64,000 nt of DNA, from contig NC_067206.1 in the NCBI RefSeq assembly GCF_026262505.1, positions 5,670,879-5,734,878 of the forward strand. The letters are read 5' to 3'. A program made the translations under genes and the position numbers. This document shows positions 21,382 to 32,193 of this stretch, one piece after another. This DNA comes from Trichomonas vaginalis G3. Taxonomy: Eukaryota > Parabasalia > Trichomonadida > Trichomonadidae. Below the pieces are notes generated by a model that saw only the letters and a program-made list of their open reading frames with translations, was not told the DNA's origin and ran no database searches. Position 1 is the stretch's first letter. Each line of letters begins with the position of its first letter.

Positions 21382-21639
21382 GAGTATATTGTTTCTGCAT
21401 TATCTGATCATTGAAACGGAATCGATCTACGTGATGAGTATGAAACAATGATATACTAGGGACTAAAGAATATTAATATTGCAAAAATAAAATTATTCGA
21501 TGTTCAACTCATCATATCTTGCATTAAAGTTGATACCTTTATTTTTTCAAAATATTACAATGGTATCAATCTTACGTATTGCCAATGATAGCCAAAATAC
21601 TATTTTGGCATAATAAATTTAAAACGATATTAAAACAAC
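21382..21639. repeat. 258-bp block, inverted copy at 23972-24229
   Basis: The two 258-bp blocks are near-identical reverse complements with the same length. In the left locus the block precedes the gene-family copy; in the right locus it follows the 3' end of the inverted copy. The two loci are therefore not a simple palindrome but a rearranged one. Confidence 0.9.
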
Positions 21640-21681
21640 AGTTTTCGTCCATAAGCAGACAATGACTTATAAAACCCAACA

Positions 21682-22681
21682 ATACAGAGTATTCTATTTT
21701 TAAATGGTTTATTACATTTAATCGTCATCGTATTTCTTAAAAATCAGCTTTTTGGACAATTCTGCCTGATATTATCTTTTGAGGACAAATTAAATGCCTT
21801 ATATAATAGTATTTCTACTATATTGAACATTTTCAGATCAAAATTTGAAAAACTCGTGAACTTTGTATTATATGGTTTACTTATCGTCAGAGTAAACTTT
21901 AAAATTTTCAATAAAAGTGACAAAAATTTAATGTCATCAAATTCCAATACTGATAACAACGACGAATATGTTTGGTATGATTGTAGATTCGTTACTAATC
22001 CAGCCGTCCATGATTATTTACTGGATTCACTCAGACCTAATTTTAAAGAATATTTAAAACCACTTTAATTTTCATAGAAAATCTGAATATCTAGACACTA
22101 CACTTTTCTTCGTATCTCTACATCTTAACGATCCGATTAATGTTATTGTTGCTAAATTAATTGTAGAGGAAATTACGTGTGAACAAGGAATATTTTACTT
22201 TTATTTAAAAGTACAAAATGCTGTATATCATAAAACGATTCTTGATTTATTTTCACCACAAGATAATACAAATCATCTCAATGATTTTCCAATCAACATT
22301 GTGAAGATTATTCCTCGTAGAATGAAAGAATCATCCTTCATTGATAATTTGACATATGGCAAGTACTCTATCGATGTAATTTTTTCTGCAATGAATGATA
22401 TCAGAAATCATGACTATATGTTTTATCTATTCAAAGATATTCACATAAAATCCGAGTACTTTAATCTAATCGGGCTATTAACAGTAGGGAAAAACAAACG
22501 AGAGAGTATTCGTTCTTCTGAAATATGGAGTGGGTCTGTAGATCCGCCATTACGGTATGTGGCGTCGAAAGCTTTCAAAAGTACAACTGAATGGTTCACA
22601 CAAAAGTTGACAGCTATATCTAATGCATTAACTTATACTGAAAAACCTGAGCCTCAGACTAAACACCTAAAAAAAGAATGA
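21682..22681 (+). pseudogene. Unknown family (14101-type), left inverted copy, decayed
   Basis: This copy aligns with the 14101 gene over its whole length. The codon matching the start Met is ATA rather than ATG (21682). The frame is open to about 22055, where one extra A in an A-run breaks it, and it resumes in another frame to the same C-terminal region (RNHDYMFYLFKDIH, LTVGKNKRESIRSSEI). Apart from that base it is almost identical to the inverted copy at 24300-25260. Confidence 0.85.
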
Positions 22682-22689
22682 ATTTTTTT

Positions 22690-23971
22690 TTCAAATTTTT
22701 ATTCAAAAACAAAAAAAAGGGGGAACTTCGTCGACAACAAAGGTATCGACCAAAATTGTTCCCATTATGCTTGGTATATGAAGTGTAGTAATAGTGTGTA
22801 TGGACTCATAGAATGACTTTCGTTTGATTTCGAGATAAATTATGATCTTCTAAAATATCCATATTTTACTTCATAACGCATATGTTTTATCGTATTATGA
22901 AAATTAAACGAAAAAGATCAATCAAGACGAGCAAAATTCGATGTTTAAAAAGTACATGTGTTTTTTGATTAGGCTGCTTTCAGGTATTTTTTTTTCTTTT
23001 TTTTTTTGAAGTAACACTTTACTCATTTCTTCTTAAAATGAGACTCTGGTAATGGTAACTGTGTATGAGAGTTGGAGTATTGTTAAATTGCGCGAAATGT
23101 TGATAAGTTTGAAAAACGTTTTATAGTATGTTCAAATATATTAGAATTTGATAATATGCGATAAAATCGACTGCAAATAATCGATTTTAAGTGATCGATG
23201 AAAATCGATGTCAATATTTAAAATTTTCGAGAATTTTTTGACTGAAAGCAGTTGCTTTGGACACCTAGAATGAAGTTCTCCTTAGTGAATTTCTCCAAAT
23301 TTTTACCATTTTAGAAAAAGCCTAAGCAATTTTCTAGAAAATGATTACGTTTTTTTAATTCATAAATTTTATGGAAAAATGAAGTTAAAAAATATGAAAA
23401 TTTAAATTTTAGAGCAAAACAAAACATTTTGATTGTTTTCTAAATCGATAAGGCCTTTTCATTTTTATTATTTTATAATTTTTCTACTAAGATATGTCAA
23501 TTCTACAGCGAATTAAATAATTATTTTTCAATGACATAGAGAAGAGGCATATTTTCCAAAATTATAATTCACCAATATTTTACTATCAAATATAGTATGC
23601 AATTCTATATAGATAACCAGCCATTGTTAGTAATATAAAATTATTTCTGGTTCAAATTAAGGATTGGCTTCACATAATTAGAAATAATAATAAGCATCTA
23701 GAAAGTAATCAATAACATCATGATTTTATTCACAGATGAGTTCAAGATATATATTGTGATTTGCATTTCGACAATAAATCTGAATAAAATGTGTATTAAA
23801 CTCCCATATTTAGATATCTTAACATAATCATGTTATCAGTTAGTGACTATTGCTCCAGAACAAGCAAAATTAGATCTGTATCTCATAATCAAACGGAAGT
23901 TAAGGTAAGATATTTGAGGCAATATCACCTGATAGTATGCATAATACTATACCAGAGTGATTAGTCAATCC
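22690..23971. other. Spacer between the inverted copies
   Basis: No gene is seen. The stretch just after 22681 mirrors 24262-24299 (poly-T/A and GGGGGAACT), and 23690-23775 mirrors the 3' flank of the 14101 gene. The part at about 22740-23690 is AT-rich, with no recognisable content. Confidence 0.5.
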
Positions 23972-24229
23972 GTTGTTTTAATATCGTTTTAAATTTATTA
24001 TGCCAAAATAGTATTTTGGCTATCATTGGCAATACGTAAGATTGATACCATTGTAATATTTTGAAAAAATAAAGGTATCAACTTTAATGCAAGATATGAT
24101 GAGTTGAGCGTCGAATAATTTTATTTTTGCAATATTAATATTCTTTAGTCCCTAGTATATCATTGTTTCATACTCATCACGTAGATCGATTCCGTTTCAA
24201 TGATCAGATAAAGCAGAAACAATATACTC
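23972..24229. repeat. 258-bp block, inverted copy of 21382-21639
   Basis: This is the right partner of the 258-bp pair. It sits between the 3' end of the minus-strand family copy and that copy's own conserved 3' flank (23690-23775), so it looks inserted or recombined into the flank. Confidence 0.9.
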
Positions 24230-24299
24230 AGATGCCACTTATTTGGTCTAAAAAATGAGTTCCCCCCTTTAGTTTTTGAATAAAAATTTGAAAAAAAAT

Positions 24300-25260
24300 T
24301 CATTCTTTTTTTAGGTGTTTAGTCTGAGGCTCAGGTTTTTCAGTATAAGTTAATGCATTAGATATAGCTGTCAACTTTTGTGTGAACCATTCAGTTGTAC
24401 TTTTGAAAGCTTTCGACGCCACATACCGTAATGGCGGATCTACAGACCCACTCCATATTTCAGAAGAACGAATACTCTCTCGTTTGTTTTTCCCTACTGT
24501 TAATAGCCCGATTAGATTAAAGTACTCGGATTTTATGTGAATATCTTTGAATAGATAAAACATATAGTCATGATTTCTGATATCATTCATTGCAGAAAAA
24601 ATTACATCGATAGAGTACTTGCCATATGTCAAATTATCAATGAAGGATGATTCTTTCATTCTACGAGGAATAATCTTCACAATGTTGATTGGAAAATCAT
24701 TGAGATGATTTGTATTATCTTGTGGTGAAAATAAATCAAGAATCGTTTTATGATATACAGCATTTTGTACTTTTAAATAAAAGTAAAATATTCCTTGTTC
24801 ACACGTAATTTCCTCTACAATTAATTTAGCAACAATAACATTAATCGGATCGTTAAGATGTAGAGATACGAAGAAAAGTGTAGTGTCTAGATATTCAGAT
24901 TTTCTATGAAAATTAAAGTGGTTTAAATATTCTTTAAAATTAGGTCTGAGTGAATCCAGTAAATAATCATGGACGGCTGGATTAGTAACGAATCTACAAT
25001 CATACCAAACATATTCGTCATTGTTATCAGTATTGGAATTTGATGACATTAAATTTTTGTCACTTTTATTGAAAATTTTAAAGTTTACTCTGACGATAAG
25101 TAAACCATATAATACAAAGTTCACGAGTTTTTCAAATTTTGATCTGAAAATGTTCAATATAGTAGAAATACTATTATATAAGGCATTTAATTTGTCCTCA
25201 AAAGATAATATCAGGCAGAATTGTCAAAAAGCTGATTTTTAAGAAATACGATGACGATTA
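24300..25260 (-). pseudogene. Unknown family (14101-type), right inverted copy, 5' end lost
   Basis: An open frame at 24300-25157 covers the C-terminal 285 codons and includes the conserved VWYDCRFVTNPAVHDYLLDS core without a break. The 5' end is damaged: relative to the left copy about 47 bp around the start codon are missing and one G is lost near 25225. The first ATG in the surviving frame is at 25049, giving 249 residues, so a shortened product is possible. Confidence 0.8.
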
Positions 25261-25289
25261 AATGTTATAAGTCATTGTCTGGTTATGGA

Positions 25290-25480
25290 TAAATTAATAT
25301 GATCGCCAGCATATAGTACAATTCCAGAAACAGATAAATAAACTAGGTTCATCTGCAAGAAGACAGAATTAGCAAAATATATCTGAAATTAAAACGAATA
25401 AAGCTCAATTATCACCGCCCCGCCAGAAATACGAAATCAAGATCTCTCTATCGATAATTCTAAGATAGATTTTGAAGACA
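25290..25480. repeat. Dispersed repeat shared with 12650-12800 (inverted)
   Basis: This is the partner of the segment upstream of the calpain gene. It carries an extra GC-richer insert (CACCGCCCCGCC) relative to the other copy. It forms the 5' flank of the minus-strand family copy and overlaps the start of the fragment at 25408. Confidence 0.8.
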
Positions 25481-25746
25481 ATTCAAAATCGCCAAATAGT
25501 AAACATGATTTGATAGGCAATGCTCCATATATCAAATCAAAAATGTTTGGTGCCGAAATTGAACCTGATTCAATGCATTTACTATATCCATCATATTATC
25601 GAAGTATTAGAGAAGCAAGACCTATTCTTTCATTTGTTACACACATAAATGAACAATTACAAAGTGAAGCCATGCAAAAACGTCAAGATAATGATGCTAC
25701 CGCTATGTTATTTTATATTGAATTCAAAATTTTGAATAATAAATAA
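25408..25746 (+). pseudogene. 3' fragment of an unrecognised gene
   Basis: The frame is open for 112 codons and ends at TAA 25746, but has no ATG before 25540. Its first third (EIRNQDLSIDNSKIDFED) is also encoded, with one residue changed, upstream of the calpain start on the minus strand, where the similarity then stops. The rest (PDSMHLLYPSYYRSIREARP) has no family I recognise. It looks like the end of a gene whose front was lost when the duplicated unit inserted. Confidence 0.5.
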
Positions 25747-25818
25747 TCGTCCTTTATCAAATTCAATTTTTTCAATGTCATTTATTTTGAAAGGAAGTAA
25801 AATTTTACAAAGATTTTG

Positions 25819-27138
25819 ATGAAAGCCATTATAAAGCATCCCCTATTATTTGATTTCAAGACTTTATTAATCAGTATCCATATGTCCATACTATTGATTA
25901 TTCTAATTAGAGGTTTTTCTATTTTTATTTATCACATTCACTTGAATTCTTTTATCAGAACACCATCAAAGCTTTCACAACTTACATTTCACACAGAAAA
26001 AGAAGAAGTTAAATCAGAATTCTTTTCAGAGCAACTCAAAGTGAAAGAAATGGAAATTTTAATTTCAAATTGCATATTTTCGAAATGCTATTCAAATATA
26101 GGACCTGCATGCATGGAAATTACATATCAAGGGCTTTTACCTGAATCGAGATTAACAATTGATTCATGTCATTTTTCTTTATGTTATTCTGCTGAAATAG
26201 GTGGGATAGCATCATTAGCACCTTATAATTGTTTGATACAAAAGCTTTGCTGCTCCGGATGCAAGTCACATAAGCGTGCAAATTCATTTTTTGCTTATAT
26301 AGGGAACGATATCAACTTTACTGAGAATTCATTGGATAAATGTGGTCCAAAAACAGCTCCCGGTGAAACTGAGCTAATGATGCTCTATGGAGGCCTTATT
26401 ACATGCGAAAATAATAATTTGACAAGAAATTATTGCAATGAACTCAGAGCTTTTGGATGCTTTAGACCAGCGATTAATATTATATACAAATTTAATGATC
26501 ATGTCAACTCTTCTGCGAAATCTTTGTTTGCATTTTTTGGATTCTTCAGAATGCAGATGGATATTTCAAAATGCTATGTAATTAAGTGCAGTATACTTCC
26601 TAATATCGGTCTTGCAACATATGAATACATGCAAAGTTTAATAATTCAAAATTTCTACTATGTTGACACAAATGATGAATTTTCTTTTGTTTCTGTGCTT
26701 GATGTTGCTGCAAATTATGGTCCGATTTTCATTAAATGCTTTACAAACAGACCAAAGGCAGAAACTCAAATAAATGGAAGTACTGATTTATCAAATGATG
26801 CCATATATATGTATTCGTATAACAGTACAAGGCATGTTCAAATTTGCAGCATAAATACAAGAAAACCAACAAAAATTTTGCTGAAATTAAACAACACGAA
26901 GAACAGCTTTGGAAAATTCAAACAGACTGAAAGGACATGTTTACCAATTCCTGATGAAAACGTCGAAGTCGAAGGCCAAGAAAAATTTGATTTCTTCATT
27001 TTGTCTGAAATTGGTCTTGTTTTGCTTATCGTTGCTGCAATAGTTTTGTTTTCATTGATATATATTAAGAAGAAAAAGAAATTAGGAAATTCAACTCATC
27101 CCAAGAAAGATAGTCCAGATTCACCATTCTTGCATTAA
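25819..27138 (+). CDS. Pmp-like beta-helix surface membrane protein
   Basis: The first ATG, 25819, gives 439 residues. A hydrophobic stretch at about 14-40 could act as a signal or anchor. The body is rich in Cys and short beta segments (ISNCIFSKCYSNIGPACMEI, ENNNLTRNYCNEL) typical of the trichomonad Pmp-like right-handed beta-helix proteins. A strong transmembrane helix lies at about 394-417, followed by KKKKK and a short cytosolic tail. Proteins of this build sit on the cell surface and are candidates for host contact. A TCATT initiator-like site lies about 40 nt upstream. Confidence 0.7.
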   Translation: MKAIIKHPLLFDFKTLLISIHMSILLIILIRGFSIFIYHIHLNSFIRTPSKLSQLTFHTEKEEVKSEFFSEQLKVKEMEILISNCIFSKCYSNIGPACMEITYQGLLPESRLTIDSCHFSLCYSAEIGGIASLAPYNCLIQKLCCSGCKSHKRANSFFAYIGNDINFTENSLDKCGPKTAPGETELMMLYGGLITCENNNLTRNYCNELRAFGCFRPAINIIYKFNDHVNSSAKSLFAFFGFFRMQMDISKCYVIKCSILPNIGLATYEYMQSLIIQNFYYVDTNDEFSFVSVLDVAANYGPIFIKCFTNRPKAETQINGSTDLSNDAIYMYSYNSTRHVQICSINTRKPTKILLKLNNTKNSFGKFKQTERTCLPIPDENVEVEGQEKFDFFILSEIGLVLLIVAAIVLFSLIYIKKKKKLGNSTHPKKDSPDSPFLH

Positions 27139-27620
27139 CTATTATTAGACATACCAAAACTGAATAATATTAATTTGTAATCTCCTTTAAATTCAATAGA
27201 GAAATATAGATATTTTGTTTGTTAAGTAAATCTTTGTTTTTTATGATAACAGTAATATATTTTGAATTTACCTCTACTCATATAAGATAGATATATGTAT
27301 CTTCAATAATATTTTCTTCTAATCTCAAATTATAATTCTTGCAAAATGGTTAATATGCACTTACAAATGAATCACCCTATACATTTCACTATGGAACTTG
27401 AAATTATGGCTCCATATAGAGAATTACTATTAGTTATTTTGATTATTCTCTTCTAATACTCCTGAATAACATGATTTATGGATCTATAAAGAGATCATAT
27501 ATAAGCTATCTTAATAAGAATCAGAAGATAAATTTGTCTCTATAAAAAAAATGTATCTTTTTATAAATTTAATGCATTACACACAATCGTTTAAGAAATA
27601 ACCAAATAATATAAATAAAA
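27139..27620. other. Convergent intergenic region
   Basis: No gene or repeat is recognised between the two 3' ends. Confidence 0.5.
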
Positions 27621-29375
27621 TTAAAATTCAAGTATACTTTGTACCGCAACCATTCGCTTTTGAACAAATTGATCTGCGCATTCGAACAAAATCAAGAAAT
27701 TCTTCAGATTTGAGACCCTTGAATTCGGCTTCAACGATCTCTGCTTCAATTCCCTTGTTGCCCTGTTCAGACTGTTCCACCAATTAAATGCTGACTTTAC
27801 ATCAGTCAAAAGTTGGTCGTAGTCCTCAACTGAGTCGGCGAACTGTGTTATTCTGTCCTCAGATGCTTCGAGGAGGAATCTCATGAGAGTTCCAGTAGTT
27901 ACGTCGGTCTGATTTCGAAATGGTTCTTCCGCGAGTATAGAAGTTAGTTCTTGTATGTTCGGCTGTGGCGCGAATTCATAGTAAGTGTCGGCAGCGATAA
28001 GGCGGTATAATAAAATCAAAGCGTGGTTTATGAGTTTCGTAATATTTTGGAATGTGTTGATTTTTTCTTTCAAATTCGGTGGCGGAGGGGTTTTTGTTGG
28101 AAAGAATAAAAATGTTCGTTCAATGATCTCTGTAACTCCTACAGATCCGGCTAATGCCGAATCGACTTCTGCATCCATTGCATCAGCTCTGACCATCTCT
28201 ATGAAATTAATGGTGACGACATCATAGCCAGAGTTTGAGTTAAGTACTGCTCGTCCCCAAGGTGATAATCCACCACCTGGAGCGATATATTCATGCGCAG
28301 TAAGAAATCTGCGGACAGATTCAGTAATAACCTTATTTCTGATGTTATCGTTGGTCGAAGGAACGCTTATTTGGTCGTTTGTCGAGATTGACCGCATTGT
28401 TTCAAACAATGTAGTGAAACTACGAGAAACGATGTTCTGTGCTGCAAGGACATTCGATATTATCCTGTTATTATCCTCTAAAGGTGTCGAAAGAGGGTTT
28501 TGTTGCAGCATTAATGGTAGAAATTCGTCAATTCTTGGGCATTCCTGGTTTGTAAAGAGTTCTGAGAGCGTAACACCGCTAAAGTTCTTGAAAATGGATA
28601 TGTAGATATCGCTAATATCGTTTAAATATGCAACACAGTTCCTTGGTAGTGAAATGATGGGATTTTCAGCGGAAGGACCGCATGGTGGGCGCGGAATACG
28701 AGGTGGACAGATAATTCCCGCACAAATACATGATTCCGCCTTGGAATTAATAATTGATGGGGTAATAAAATTCTGATTTTCAGGGAGTTTGTCATTTTTA
28801 ACAGTAGATCCATCGTCTACTTGAGAAAATACTGCATTGGATGCATGAGGGATTTGCATTAATTGCTTAATTGTCGATGGAGTCGCTTGGAATATTAGTG
28901 CCTCCATTGTTTCGAATTTTATGTGTGAAATCCAGGAGGAAATATCCTGTAGAGCAATTGTAGTATCTGAAAATATCGCATTTAACATTTTGTTTTTGTA
29001 CATGTAAGATAATTGTTTTTGGGAGTAAGATGGAGCGTAAATAATCTTAACATCGTGTTCCTTTAAGAACTGTGAGATCGTTGAAAAAAGAAAACTGTAG
29101 CAATACGAAAAAAAATGTTGGATTATTCCATCATAGACGAAAATTGGTTCAACATTTTTGCTTCTCATGGCTGTAAGGGAACTATCAAGCATCGTTTGCA
29201 CGGTGAAAACGATATCGGCTAAGCTACTTCCCGTTGGAAATGATTTTAGCAAATAAGTCTGGAAAAAATGCGTCAAATCGATGCCAATATAAAACTTTTG
29301 TCCAATCCCCTCGAGCTTGACAGTTGATGCTATGACCGGAACCGAAATTTCCCCTACTTTCGCTTCGATCTGCAT
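27621..29375 (-). CDS. XPG/PIN-like protein of the Mkt1 type, probably non-catalytic
   Basis: The 584-residue protein opens with an XPG-N-like block: YIGIDLTHFFQTYL at about 28-41, then a helix and PIFVYDGI at about 84-91, the counterpart of the FVFDG motif of FEN-1 nucleases. An XPG-I-like section follows (IIYAPSYSQKQLSYMYK at about 112), in which the usual acidic EAEA residues are absent. The C-terminal 200 residues are helical. This pattern resembles Mkt1 and related post-transcriptional regulators that keep the nuclease fold but not its activity. ASTE1 or FAM120-type relatives are alternatives. It is divergently arranged with the surface-protein gene at 29529. Confidence 0.6.
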   Translation of the reverse strand: MQIEAKVGEISVPVIASTVKLEGIGQKFYIGIDLTHFFQTYLLKSFPTGSSLADIVFTVQTMLDSSLTAMRSKNVEPIFVYDGIIQHFFSYCYSFLFSTISQFLKEHDVKIIYAPSYSQKQLSYMYKNKMLNAIFSDTTIALQDISSWISHIKFETMEALIFQATPSTIKQLMQIPHASNAVFSQVDDGSTVKNDKLPENQNFITPSIINSKAESCICAGIICPPRIPRPPCGPSAENPIISLPRNCVAYLNDISDIYISIFKNFSGVTLSELFTNQECPRIDEFLPLMLQQNPLSTPLEDNNRIISNVLAAQNIVSRSFTTLFETMRSISTNDQISVPSTNDNIRNKVITESVRRFLTAHEYIAPGGGLSPWGRAVLNSNSGYDVVTINFIEMVRADAMDAEVDSALAGSVGVTEIIERTFLFFPTKTPPPPNLKEKINTFQNITKLINHALILLYRLIAADTYYEFAPQPNIQELTSILAEEPFRNQTDVTTGTLMRFLLEASEDRITQFADSVEDYDQLLTDVKSAFNWWNSLNRATRELKQRSLKPNSRVSNLKNFLILFECADQFVQKRMVAVQSILEF

Positions 29376-29528
29376 TGCAACTATTCAACACAGGCCGGCC
29401 GTGTCACTTTTGTGTTAAAAGATTAATTAATCAAAAAAAATTTACACGCCCGTTTGACACTTAAGTCAAATTTTCCGATTACAATTGACAGGACACGCCT
29501 GTAAACGATATAAACTTATATCAAAAAC
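29376..29528. promoter_or_regulatory. Bidirectional intergenic region with repeated ACACGCC
   Basis: This 153-bp gap separates divergent genes. It contains the palindrome GGCCGGCC, one TCACTTTTGTG and two copies of ACACGCC (near 29442 and 29493). It is GC-richer than other spacers. It must hold both promoters if both genes are expressed; the binding sites are inferred only from recurrence. Confidence 0.45.
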
Positions 29529-30563
29529 ATGTTTTGTCTTTTTTTAGTATCCAGTAAAGCAGAAATGGAAACCACACAATATAAGAATCTCAGATTCGAT
29601 AATTCTCTCACTACCACCCAAAATTTCACTGTTTCTCATTGTTCATTTTATAATCTTTATAATACAGAAGCAGGTGGATCAATTCACATCGAAAAACGAT
29701 CGAATCTCATTTCAGTATCAAAATGCATATTTTGGAATAGTACATCACTTGGAAGAGGCGGCGCAATTTACGCTCAAGTATTTGAACTCATAATCTCTTC
29801 GAATTGCTTCGGATTGTGCGTGGGAGGCAAAACTAATGGATGTGATGGATCTACTATTTATGCTGAAACTGAAAACGGTATTACTTTCCACGAAATGAAT
29901 TCATATCAAAGTTGCCCTGACCATTCAAGGACCACTTGGTACGGATTATGCATTTTCTGGCATAACAACCAAACTTCTTTAGATATAAACGTCTCACATT
30001 CAACGGTAGATTATTCTGCAGGATTAGCTCACGGAAATAGCAAGATTCTCAAAGTACGAAGATACATAGCAGTCGATGAGAGGAAAGGTGCTGCTCTTTC
30101 TTTCTCTTATCAGCAAAAAACTGTTGGAGATGCAATTTACGGTGCTTTTGTGAACAACTCATGCTCCCAAGGCATCATCTATCTACAAGGAGCAGATGCT
30201 GTTGTCAAAAACTTTGTTTTTTACAGGAATTCCGGAAGAATTTTGTCTGAAATTCAAGGTGGAGGCTGCCATTTGTACGATTGCGTATTTGATTCACCTA
30301 AATTCAACTTTGACAACGTTCTGAGAACAGGAGTTGGCTTAGTTTTCGATAAAACAGACATTAATTTGACAATTTCTGGATTCAGAGAAGTTGACTGCGA
30401 AAAAGTTGGAAATATAGTTGTTGTTGCTAGTGATTTCCAGGTTCTTTTGGTTGCTATCTTTGTTTTCTTGTTTATTATTGGAGCTGCTTTTGCTATTGCT
30501 CAATTGGTGCATTTCGCTAAATCTAGGCCTATTAGTATGTATACAACGCTTAGAACTAAATAG
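29529..30563 (+). CDS. Pmp-like beta-helix surface membrane protein
   Basis: The 344-residue protein starts MFCLFLVSSKA, a short signal-peptide-like stretch. It has beta-helix repeats with the hallmark GGAI (STSLGRGGAIYAQ at about 73-85) and GGSIHIE earlier, matching chlamydial Pmp-like GGA(I/L) motifs widespread in trichomonads. Asn sites and Cys residues suit an extracellular domain. A transmembrane helix lies at about 298-322 (VLLVAIFVFLFIIGAAFAIA), followed by a short tail ending in YTTLRTK. It is the same class as the 25819 gene but only distantly similar in sequence. Confidence 0.8.
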   Translation: MFCLFLVSSKAEMETTQYKNLRFDNSLTTTQNFTVSHCSFYNLYNTEAGGSIHIEKRSNLISVSKCIFWNSTSLGRGGAIYAQVFELIISSNCFGLCVGGKTNGCDGSTIYAETENGITFHEMNSYQSCPDHSRTTWYGLCIFWHNNQTSLDINVSHSTVDYSAGLAHGNSKILKVRRYIAVDERKGAALSFSYQQKTVGDAIYGAFVNNSCSQGIIYLQGADAVVKNFVFYRNSGRILSEIQGGGCHLYDCVFDSPKFNFDNVLRTGVGLVFDKTDINLTISGFREVDCEKVGNIVVVASDFQVLLVAIFVFLFIIGAAFAIAQLVHFAKSRPISMYTTLRTK

Positions 30564-32193
30564 ACTTATTCTTATATTATTTGTAAAAATTTAATTTTAT
30601 ATCGAATTTCAAGTTTTTTTACTTATGAACCCTATTTTAATCGATAACTTGTGTAGGTACTAAACTCATAGATACTTAAATTTTAAAATTTCAAGTTCAA
30701 TGAAGGAAAAAATGTAACATATTCTACAAGAATTTCACACAAAGCATTTTAGTGCATTATCTTGTTAATTCGAGAAATTGAAATTCAAATTCTCTTTTAT
30801 TTCAATATTGGATTAGATTACACTCAATGGATACGACAGTCCATTTCAATATATGCTCCATTTTTAAAATGCATTGAATCCTGGGCTGAGATTAATGAAA
30901 TTGACTACATAATTTATCAAGAAAGTGAGAAAACTTTGGTACAATCGTTGCTAAATTTTCTATCCATATTCGGGTTTTATTTTTTTGCAGCAACACGGGT
31001 GTAACACGGGTGTAAACTATTCAATTTCTCTCAAATATTGAGTACTTTTGGGCAACACGGGGATAGAATTGAATACCTTGGGCAACACGAGATTTTTTAT
31101 TAAACGTATACTTTTATGAAAAATGATTGCTAACTCTATATCAAATTAAAATTTGGATATAATAATTATAGCAATGATGCGCCTTCAATTCTCCATTAAA
31201 TCTAGATCGTCGAAATTGCACAATTCAAGATTTCATAATTGCATTTCAAATATTTTAAAAAATGTTTTATTAGCATCCATCGAAAACCATTCCACGCTAG
31301 ATACAATGCATATACAATCAAAAGGCTAAACATAAATTAAAGATTTCTCCCTTTAAATATACCATTATTTTAAAAATTAACTTTGAAGCTTAGCTAACAT
31401 CGAAATACAGAAGGAAACTAGATAGATTCTTAGTATCCCTGCAAAGATTCGGTGATAATTACCAAAGATTAAATTTCGAATACAATAAGAAGAGTACATA
31501 AAGTTTCCTTCAAAGATTAACTTCTTACCGATATCTTTATTATAAATGTTAGTCATAAATCAATTGGATGGAATTTAACTTTTCATTCTCAAATTACGAA
31601 ACTCAAACTTAGATTTGAGTAGGTTTTGACCATTTTACAATCATTTATATGTATGGGTTTGTTATAAAGCGTGTAAAAAAATATTGTTCAATTTGATCTA
31701 ATGAAAATAAATTTTTTTGAATATGATAAAAGTTCTTCTTCTCACCAAGTCATATTGTAGCACATCCTAGTTGAGAAATGATAATATCATCTTATTAAAC
31801 ATAACATTCTCTTAAAAATAGTTTAATTCATTGAATACCTCACTTTGTCTCAGCATAACTTTTATCATATGTGTATAGAATGAGACATATTTCTTATAAT
31901 TGCTCATTATATTTCTGTTTTGAGAGAAATTTTCAAAAAAGAATGCTTGTTTACAACATTTTGCATAACAATATTTATGTAAAGCTAATGTTTGAATCCC
32001 TATGATTAGACCAGGTATGCATTATATTTTTATTCACTTATATACAAAGCTCTTAATAGTAAAAAAAAGATTGACATCGAAGTAAAATTTTTACTGCATA
32101 TATAATATCTACTTATTAGACAGTGCAATTTAAAATGAATGGTAGGGGTCTAAATGATAAATCAAAGATTTTAGTGAACGTTTATATTATCAA
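30564..32193. other. Gene-free region with CAACACGG repeats
   Basis: No supported gene lies in these 1.6 kb. Around 30985-31090 the motif GCAACACGG or TAACACGGGTGTAA recurs four times, two of them as TTGGGCAACACG, in an otherwise plain AT-rich sequence. Frame 30762-31004 is probably chance. Confidence 0.5.
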
